Of a DNA stretch of 64,000 nucleotides, positions 59,092 through 64,000 are shown piece after piece. The position numbers and the translations under genes are program-made. The stretch is from Paenibacillus pinihumi DSM 23905 = JCM 16419 (GTDB lineage: Bacteria; Bacillota; Bacilli; Paenibacillales; Paenibacillaceae), in assembly GCF_000422505.1 (NCBI RefSeq), contig NZ_KE383864.1, positions 974,381 to 1,038,380 of the forward strand, read 5' to 3'. Below the pieces are notes generated by a model. That model made no database searches. It had not been told where the DNA came from and saw only the letters and a list, made by a program, of their open reading frames with translations. Numbering within the stretch: the first letter of the stretch is position 1; every line of letters begins with the position of its first letter.

Positions 59092-60417
59092 TTATTCAAA
59101 AATGTAGTCGCTGCCTTCAAAGAACTCAAACGCAAAGTCGCCGATCCGCACCAAGTCGCCATCCTTCGCACCAGCCTTGCGCAGTTCATTATCGACACCC
59201 ATCTTCCGCATAATGCGTGCGAAGCGCATAACTTCATCATAGGAATTCAGGTTGTGACGCTGCATGAACTTCTCAATATTCTCGCTCTCAACGACGTATA
59301 CGCCTTCTTCAACACGGATGGTAAAGTCGTTCTCTTCCTTCTTCTTGTTATATTTGAATACTTTCCGTTCTTCCGTCTCCTTCACTTCCTCGACGAGCAG
59401 CGTCTCCGGAATAGCATCAAGCATATCTGCCGCCTTGTACAGCAGTTCCTGAATGCCTTGCTTAGTCAAAGACGAAATGGGCACAATTTCATATTCCTTA
59501 TCCCCGTGATGCTCTTTAAGCTGCTGCTTGAACATTTCCAGGAATTCTTCCGCATCCGGCATGTCCATTTTGTTGGCGGCAATGATTTGCGGCCGCTCTG
59601 CAAGCTTCTCATTGTATTGCACCAGCTCTTCATTAATCTTGACCCAGTCTTCATAAGGGTCCCTGCCCTCAGAAGCTGCCATATCGACGACATGGATAAT
59701 GACACGTGTCCGCTCTACATGCCGCAAGAATTCATGTCCAAGGCCAACGCCTTCATGCGCCCCTTCGATAAGTCCAGGCAAATCAGCCATGACAAAGCTG
59801 CGCATATCTCCAACATCTACCACCCCAAGGTTCGGGGTCAGCGTCGTAAAATGGTAAGCTCCGATTTTTGGCCGTGCAGCCGAAACGACAGACAGCAGGG
59901 TCGATTTTCCAACACTCGGGAAGCCAACCAGACCAACGTCCGCCATTACTTTCAGCTCCAGCGTAATCCAGCGTTCTTCGCCCCCTTCCCCGTTTTCCGA
60001 GATGTAAGGCGCCGGATTGCTCGGCGTTGCAAAACGCATATTGCCGCGTCCGCCGCGTCCGCCCTTAGCGACCACTACTTCCTGTCCCTGGCGCGTCAAA
60101 TCCGCGATGATTTCCTTGGTATCGTCATCCACGACAATGGTACCTGGAGGAATCCGGACAATCATATCGTCCGCTCCCGCACCATGCATCCCTTTTACCT
60201 TGCCCTTTTCCCCGCGAGGGGCTTTAAAATGCTTCTGATAACGAAAATCCATCAGTGTGCGAAGTCCCTCATCCACCCGGAATATGACATTGCCCCCGCG
60301 GCCTCCATCACCGCCGGCCGGCCCGCCTTCCGGAACATATAGCTCTCTGCGGAAGGAGATGAGTCCATCTCCTCCGTCTCCGCCCTTTACGAAAATCTTG
60401 GCTTTATCTACAAACAT
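59092..60417 (-). CDS. obgE: Obg GTPase
   Basis: 441 residues. N-terminal glycine-rich Obg fold ([28 protein letters not shown]), central GTPase domain with G1 GFPSVGKST (165-173), [16 protein letters not shown] and AANKMD, and a C-terminal OCT domain. Obg links ribosome assembly, stress response and, in B. subtilis, the Spo0A phosphorelay. GGAGG lies before the ATG at 60417. It follows spo0B by 30 bases, the same pair as in B. subtilis. Confidence 0.96.
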   Translation of the reverse strand: MFVDKAKIFVKGGDGGDGLISFRRELYVPEGGPAGGDGGRGGNVIFRVDEGLRTLMDFRYQKHFKAPRGEKGKVKGMHGAGADDMIVRIPPGTIVVDDDTKEIIADLTRQGQEVVVAKGGRGGRGNMRFATPSNPAPYISENGEGGEERWITLELKVMADVGLVGFPSVGKSTLLSVVSAARPKIGAYHFTTLTPNLGVVDVGDMRSFVMADLPGLIEGAHEGVGLGHEFLRHVERTRVIIHVVDMAASEGRDPYEDWVKINEELVQYNEKLAERPQIIAANKMDMPDAEEFLEMFKQQLKEHHGDKEYEIVPISSLTKQGIQELLYKAADMLDAIPETLLVEEVKETEERKVFKYNKKKEENDFTIRVEEGVYVVESENIEKFMQRHNLNSYDEVMRFARIMRKMGVDNELRKAGAKDGDLVRIGDFAFEFFEGSDYIFE

Positions 60418-60446
60418 GTTGTTCCTCCATTCGAGTCCAAAAAAGC

Positions 60447-61207
60447 TTATCCCTTCGAAAATTCTATCATGCATTTCACATTCTTCATAGTCATGTCGTT
60501 ATCTGTACGCCGTAGAGCACTATCCGCGATCAGCTTATTGATCTGCTCCGCCGTATCCGGAGACATTACGGCCTCTCCGTCAAAGGTGAAATCGACTTCC
60601 AATGCCTGAACATCTTTTCTTATCGTCACATGCAAATCCGCTATATCGGTCTTAGCCGTCTCTGCTGCTTGACGGTACAACTCAATGATTCCAATCAGCA
60701 CCCGGGATAACTGCTTCCTGTCTACAGGAAGCTGAGCAAGATTTACATCACCTTCCACACTCACCTGGGCATGAAATGCAGAGGTAATCGTACGGAGAGA
60801 CTGAATATAAAATACAAGCGACGGCTCACCCAGCTTGGAGTTGGCGCTCTCCATCCCCATCCGGTCCCTGATCTTCTCGACGAAATGCGTTACCTTTTCA
60901 GGCTTATTCATCCGTATGTAACCGTATAAGACCTGTAGATCATTCATCCAGTCATGACGGTGGTGATTTAAGATTTGGATGGATGCCTCCTGCAATTGGC
61001 GGGTGATGCTCTCTAATTGATTCGCTTGCTCTCTAATTGATTCGCTTGCTCTCTTCTGTCCAGCTTAATGATCCAACAAGCTGCAGCGGCGACCCAGGCG
61101 ACAAATACCAGCAGCGTCCAAAAACGTCCCCCCCATACCCATATCGTAACCGCAGGAATGATGACTGATACTGCGGCTGTCATTTTCAACGGTTGTATGC
61201 AAATCAT
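60447..61207 (-). pseudogene. spo0B: spo0B, sporulation phosphotransferase, frameshifted by a 20-bp duplication
   Basis: Two minus-strand frames share one gene. The 5' frame (61207-61013) codes for two hydrophobic segments and ends LDRREQANQLESKRIN. The 3' frame (60995-60447) starts within RQLQEAS and contains NHHRHDWMNDLQVL, where the histidine before DW is the Spo0B phospho-acceptor type. Removing one 20-bp copy at 61011-61050 joins them to a 246-residue protein (LDRREQANQLES then ITRQLQEAS). Spo0B passes phosphate from Spo0F to Spo0A. The soluble 3' part (182 residues) is about the size of B. subtilis Spo0B (192), so activity could remain if translation restarts. Confidence 0.8.
61011..61050 (-). 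repeat. exact 20-bp tandem duplication inside spo0B
   Basis: CTCTAATTGATTCGCTTGCT occurs twice back to back, at 61011-61030 and 61031-61050. TGCTCTCT occurs three times at 20-base intervals around them, so the ancestral single copy already carried an 8-bp direct repeat prone to slippage. Twenty is not a multiple of three, so the copy shifts the frame. Confidence 0.97.
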
Positions 61208-61309
61208 CTCCCTTCTGAATGTTGTCTGTTCCCAACCTTTTACAGTATAGCACGGCTTTAAGCAAAGTTCATCTGAAAGCTTGGTTCTTGTCTGCCATTA
61301 AAAGACGCC

Positions 61310-61344
61310 AAAAAAATAACCCCGGCCCTTGACAGGGCCGGGGG
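61310..61344 (-). terminator. terminator of rplU-prp-rpmA
   Basis: CCCCGGCCCTTGACAGGGCCGGGG is a 10-bp GC-rich perfect stem, followed on the minus strand by TTATTTTTTT. Confidence 0.9.
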
Positions 61345-61356
61345 AAGTTTAAGCTA

Positions 61357-61668
61357 TTACACTTCAACAGCAGCGGCTACTGCTGCGGTTGGAACCGGAT
61401 ATACGCTCACTTTCTTGCGATCACGACCCCAACGCTCAAACTTGACTACGCCTTCGATTTTAGCATACAAAGTGTCATCTTTACCGATGCCTACATTGTT
61501 GCCTGGGTGAATCTTAGTACCGCGTTGACGGAAAAGAATGCTTCCTGCAGTTACAGTCTGACCGTCTGCACGTTTAGCTCCAAGACGCTTGGAATGGCTG
61601 TCGCGTCCGTTCTTTGTAGAACCTACCCCTTTTTTCGATGCGAAAAGTTGAAGATTAAGTTGCAACAT
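61357..61668 (-). CDS. rpmA: 50S ribosomal protein L27
   Basis: 103 residues from [20 protein letters not shown]. The N-terminal extension [10 protein letters not shown] ahead of SKKG is the Bacillota type, removed by the protease Prp before L27 can join the ribosome. The rest is standard L27 ([20 protein letters not shown]). The ATG at 61668 is supported by AAGGAGGG; prp is the gene just upstream. Confidence 0.97.
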   Translation of the reverse strand: MLQLNLQLFASKKGVGSTKNGRDSHSKRLGAKRADGQTVTAGSILFRQRGTKIHPGNNVGIGKDDTLYAKIEGVVKFERWGRDRKKVSVYPVPTAAVAAAVEV

Positions 61669-61684
61669 GGGTATCCCTCCTTTT

Positions 61685-62020
61685 CTACAGTAGTTGTTCT
61701 CGGATGGCCACATAGCGGCCATAGGATTGCTGTATGCTGTCCAGCATAACGACCATCGATTCGAGCAAGAGCTGCACCTTGGCATCCTTGTCAGCGTCCG
61801 CTTCCTCAGGTACCTCAGAGCTCAGCCATCCGTTCTTCATGGAAGCCGGAAGCTGAACGCCTGTAAGCACTTCGACCGAGTTGACAGCTCCTACCGATAC
61901 GGCGGATACACCAGCACATACAATGTCTTTGCCGCGGTCTGCAAATTTAGCATGTCCCTCAATGGAAAAACGCATAATTCGGCGGTCCGGGCTTCGTCTT
62001 ACAATAAAAACCGATATCAT
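61685..62020 (-). CDS. prp: ribosomal-processing cysteine protease Prp
   Basis: 111 residues. The catalytic histidine is in IEGHAKFAD (H22) and the catalytic cysteine in [10 protein letters not shown] (C34), the Prp signature. It cleaves the L27 N-terminal extension encoded by the next gene. It lies between rplU and rpmA, the standard position of ysxB in Bacillota. Confidence 0.95.
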   Translation of the reverse strand: MISVFIVRRSPDRRIMRFSIEGHAKFADRGKDIVCAGVSAVSVGAVNSVEVLTGVQLPASMKNGWLSSEVPEEADADKDAKVQLLLESMVVMLDSIQQSYGRYVAIREQLL

Positions 62021-62031
62021 AAGAATACCTC

Positions 62032-62343
62032 TTAAGCTTGGATCTTGCCAATCGTTACTTTAGTGTAAGGTTGACGATGACCTTGCTTGCGACGGTAGTT
62101 CTTTTTCGCTTTGTATTTGTAAACGATGATCTTTTGTCCTCTACCGTGTTTTTCAATAGTAGCGGATACGCTCGCGCCAGCAACCACAGGCGTTCCAGTC
62201 ACAAGACCTTCACCTTTGGATACTGCCAATACACGATCAAACGTTACACTGTCGCCTTCGTTCAGTTCGAGTTTCTCGATGTAAAGAACATCGCCCTCTT
62301 GAACTTTGTACTGCTTGCCGCCAGTTTCAATAATTGCGTACAT
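62032..62343 (-). CDS. rplU: 50S ribosomal protein L21
   Basis: 103 residues, start [20 protein letters not shown], and [20 protein letters not shown] near the end, both standard L21. First gene of the rplU-prp-rpmA operon, behind the leader at 62344-62470. Confidence 0.97.
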   Translation of the reverse strand: MYAIIETGGKQYKVQEGDVLYIEKLELNEGDSVTFDRVLAVSKGEGLVTGTPVVAGASVSATIEKHGRGQKIIVYKYKAKKNYRRKQGHRQPYTKVTIGKIQA

Positions 62344-62470
62344 AGTTGGTGCACCTCCTCATGTCCAAGACTCGCCTAATAACAGGTGGCCGCAGATTGC
62401 TCTGCCGCACTTCAACCTGATCGGAGCGGTTACAGCACATGTATAGCTAAAAACACTAGACACATACCAG
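62344..62470 (-). promoter_or_regulatory. L21-type leader RNA of the rplU operon
   Basis: About 125 bases between the rplU promoter and start codon. The 3' end reads GGCGAGTCTTGGACATGAGG just ahead of GGTGCACC, resembling the L21 leader of Bacillota (from memory), with nested GC-rich pairing (GTGCGGCAGAGCAATCTGCG). Such leaders sense ribosomal protein L21. Family match is by recollection. Confidence 0.55.
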
Positions 62471-62473
62471 AAG

Positions 62474-62502
62474 ATTTTATCACAGGAGCTTCTACTTTTC
62501 AA
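62474..62502 (-). promoter_or_regulatory. SigA promoter of rplU-prp-rpmA
   Basis: TTGAAA (62502-62497), 17 bases, TAAAAT (62479-62474), with TG three bases ahead of the -10. It lies about 9 bases before the end of rng. Confidence 0.75.
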
Positions 62503-62510
62503 GTGCCCGG

Positions 62511-63752
62511 CTAAAATCCCCGGAACAGCTTCCCTCTGCCCTGACAGGTTCCGCATATTTCATAGAGCCGGCTCTCAACGTTCTCTTTTTCCTTCTTGCG
62601 GGTCATCTCCAGCAGGCCAAGCCTCGTCCAGCCGACAACATGGCAGGTAGTCCGGTCTTTTGCGGTAAGCTGTTCCAGCTCACGCTTCACCTGCTCGCGA
62701 TGCTCCTCCCGTTCCATATCGATAAAATCAATAATAATGATGCCACCTGCATCCCGAAGACGCAGCAGCCGGGCAATTTCCACCGCAGCCTCCAGATTCG
62801 TCTGGAATACCGTGTCCTCCAAATCCAGATGCCCGGTATACTTCCCGGTGTTCACATCAATGACAGTCAGCGCTTCAGTCTGCTCCCATACGAGATCGCC
62901 GCCGCTAGGAAGGCGAATACGTTTGCCGAATGCGGTTTCCAGCTGCTCTTGCACCCCGAAGCGGCCGAACAGGTCGGTACCGTCATTTTTATACATCAGG
63001 ATGCGTTCTTTAAGCTGAGGTGCCATCAGGCTGGCATGGCGAACCGCCTCATTAAAGTGCTGGTGGTGGCTAATCCAGATTTCATCCAGCTCTGCATTGA
63101 GCAAATCCCTTACCATCCGCTGCACAAATCCGGCCTCAGCGTGCAGCTCGGCCGGAATCGGAACATCGTGCGCTTCTTTATTAATTTGCTCCCATTTGGA
63201 CCGGAGCTGAAGCAAATCATCCTGAAGTTCCTGCTCACTCGCCTCGGAAGCAACCGTGCGCAGTATAACGCCCTCTTCCTCGGTCTTGAGCCTTCCTGCC
63301 AAGTGCTTCAGCCGCTCGCGCTCCTGCTCTGAGCCAATCTTCTTGGAGACCCCGATATAGCCTGCAAGCGGCATGTATACGAGATAGCGCCCAGGCAGGG
63401 AATAATGGGTTGTTACCCTGGCTCCTTTGCCGCCCAGCGCCTCTTTGCTCACCTGAACAAGCACAGACTGTCCGGGCTTGACCAGGCTGGCAATTGGCGG
63501 TTTCTCTTTGGGCTGCTGCTCCAGATGGGGCGGAAGCAGGTCATCTACATAAAGGAATGCATTCTTGCCTTGTCCAATATCGACAAAAGCAGCCTGCATA
63601 CCCGGGAGCACGTTCACAACACGGCCCTTATAGATATTGCCTACGAGATGTCTTCCTGTTGTTTCTTCCATGTAAAATTCAGTTAACCGGCCGTTTTCCA
63701 AAACAGCCGTCTGAGTCAACTGCTCCTGGCGACGAATCAGCATTTGCTTCAT
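62511..63752 (-). CDS. rng: RNase E/G-family ribonuclease
   Basis: 413 residues. S1 domain with GNIYKGRVVNVLPGMQAAFV (38-57), then the RNase H-like catalytic core with D299 in TVIDVNTGKYTG and D342 in IIIDFIDMEREE, matching the magnesium-binding aspartates of E. coli RNase E, and a C-terminal zinc-link CGTCQGRG (C400, C403). There is no RNase E-like C-terminal degradosome scaffold. B. subtilis lacks this family and uses RNase Y, so this is a difference from it. The Shine-Dalgarno is weak. Confidence 0.93.
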   Translation of the reverse strand: MKQMLIRRQEQLTQTAVLENGRLTEFYMEETTGRHLVGNIYKGRVVNVLPGMQAAFVDIGQGKNAFLYVDDLLPPHLEQQPKEKPPIASLVKPGQSVLVQVSKEALGGKGARVTTHYSLPGRYLVYMPLAGYIGVSKKIGSEQERERLKHLAGRLKTEEEGVILRTVASEASEQELQDDLLQLRSKWEQINKEAHDVPIPAELHAEAGFVQRMVRDLLNAELDEIWISHHQHFNEAVRHASLMAPQLKERILMYKNDGTDLFGRFGVQEQLETAFGKRIRLPSGGDLVWEQTEALTVIDVNTGKYTGHLDLEDTVFQTNLEAAVEIARLLRLRDAGGIIIIDFIDMEREEHREQVKRELEQLTAKDRTTCHVVGWTRLGLLEMTRKKEKENVESRLYEICGTCQGRGKLFRGF

Positions 63753-63794
63753 TGGCTACGAATCACCCGCTTTTTTTGGTAAGCTATCTCCATT

Positions 63795-64000
63795 TTACCT
63801 AAAAAGCTCAGTGACTGCACTTCCCGGTTTTCCATGCGTCAAAAAGTTGTTCACGACCTGCTCCTCAGGCAGCACAGTTACCACCGTCCCCTTCATGCCC
63901 AGGACATAGATCAGATGATATTTTTCCTTGACCAGCCGCCGCAACGTACCTTGAATTGTATGATGAACGGAGACAATTATCGGCTGGGCCAATCCCTCCC
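63795..64000 (-). CDS. spoIVFB: C-terminal end of SpoIVFB-like M50 protease (partial)
   Basis: The gene runs off the right edge. The 65 visible residues (AQPIIVSVHHTIQGTLRRLV, then KEKYHLIYVLGMKGTVVTVL and PEEQVVNNF) look like the CBS-type domain that ends SpoIVFB, the intramembrane metalloprotease that activates pro-SigK. The HExxH catalytic part is outside the window. Identification rests on this end and on its place before rplU, as in B. subtilis. Confidence 0.65.
   Translation of the reverse strand, partial: EGLAQPIIVSVHHTIQGTLRRLVKEKYHLIYVLGMKGTVVTVLPEEQVVNNFLTHGKPGSAVTELFR

Overview
The window looks like a chromosomal segment of a spore-forming Bacillota, most probably a Paenibacillus. 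It carries sporulation genes (spoVB, bofC, safA, spo0B and the tail of spoIVFB), a T-box leader, an L27 protein with the N-terminal extension cut by Prp, and a gene order close to the Bacillus subtilis hisS-aspS / relA-apt-recJ / secDF / tgt-queA-ruv / obg-spo0B-rpmA-rplU neighbourhood. Separate secD and secF genes and an RNase E/G gene distinguish it from B. subtilis. Most genes lie on the minus strand. All calls rest on reading motifs, starts and context by eye; no database search was run.

Layout. 1-4.5 kb: sulfur and tRNA thiolation genes (zinc-ribbon protein, PRC-barrel protein, cysteine desulfurase, cymR) facing mnmA, then a decayed GyrI-like fragment. 4.5-9 kb: CBS/CorC membrane protein, rarA and a sodium-coupled SNF transporter. 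9.3-17.7 kb: the T-box controlled hisS-aspS-tcdA operon, then dtd, relA and apt. 17.9-33.0 kb: a siderophore island. 33.2-44 kb: recJ, a CDF-like protein, secF, secD, comN, spoVB and small membrane proteins. 44.4-51.3 kb: yajC, tgt, queA, a SpoIID/LytB protein and ruvB-ruvA-ruvC. 51.5-54.1 kb: bofC and safA. 54.3-58.9 kb: pheB-hom-thrB-pheA-ilvE. 59-64 kb: obgE, spo0B, rpmA, prp, rplU, rng and the end of spoIVFB.

The main accessory feature is the siderophore island between apt and recJ, two genes that are neighbours in B. subtilis. It holds SbnA- and SbnB-like enzymes (L-2,3-diaminopropionate supply), an SbnH-like PLP decarboxylase, three IucA/IucC-type NRPS-independent siderophore synthetases, an MFS exporter, a binding lipoprotein with two FecCD permeases but no ATPase, and an AraC regulator fused to a siderophore-binding domain. 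Fur-box-like sites lie on three promoters. The set suggests a staphyloferrin-B-type carboxylate siderophore, without genes for SbnG (citrate synthase) or SbnI (serine kinase) in the locus. The product is inferred.

The second notable point is spo0B, which is interrupted by an exact 20-bp tandem duplication. Removing one copy restores a single 246-residue, membrane-anchored Spo0B-like protein. Other points are 13-residue tandem repeats in SafA, a CDF-family protein with altered metal-site residues, and a strong Shine-Dalgarno serving a 16-codon reading frame that overlaps the start of the CBS-domain gene.
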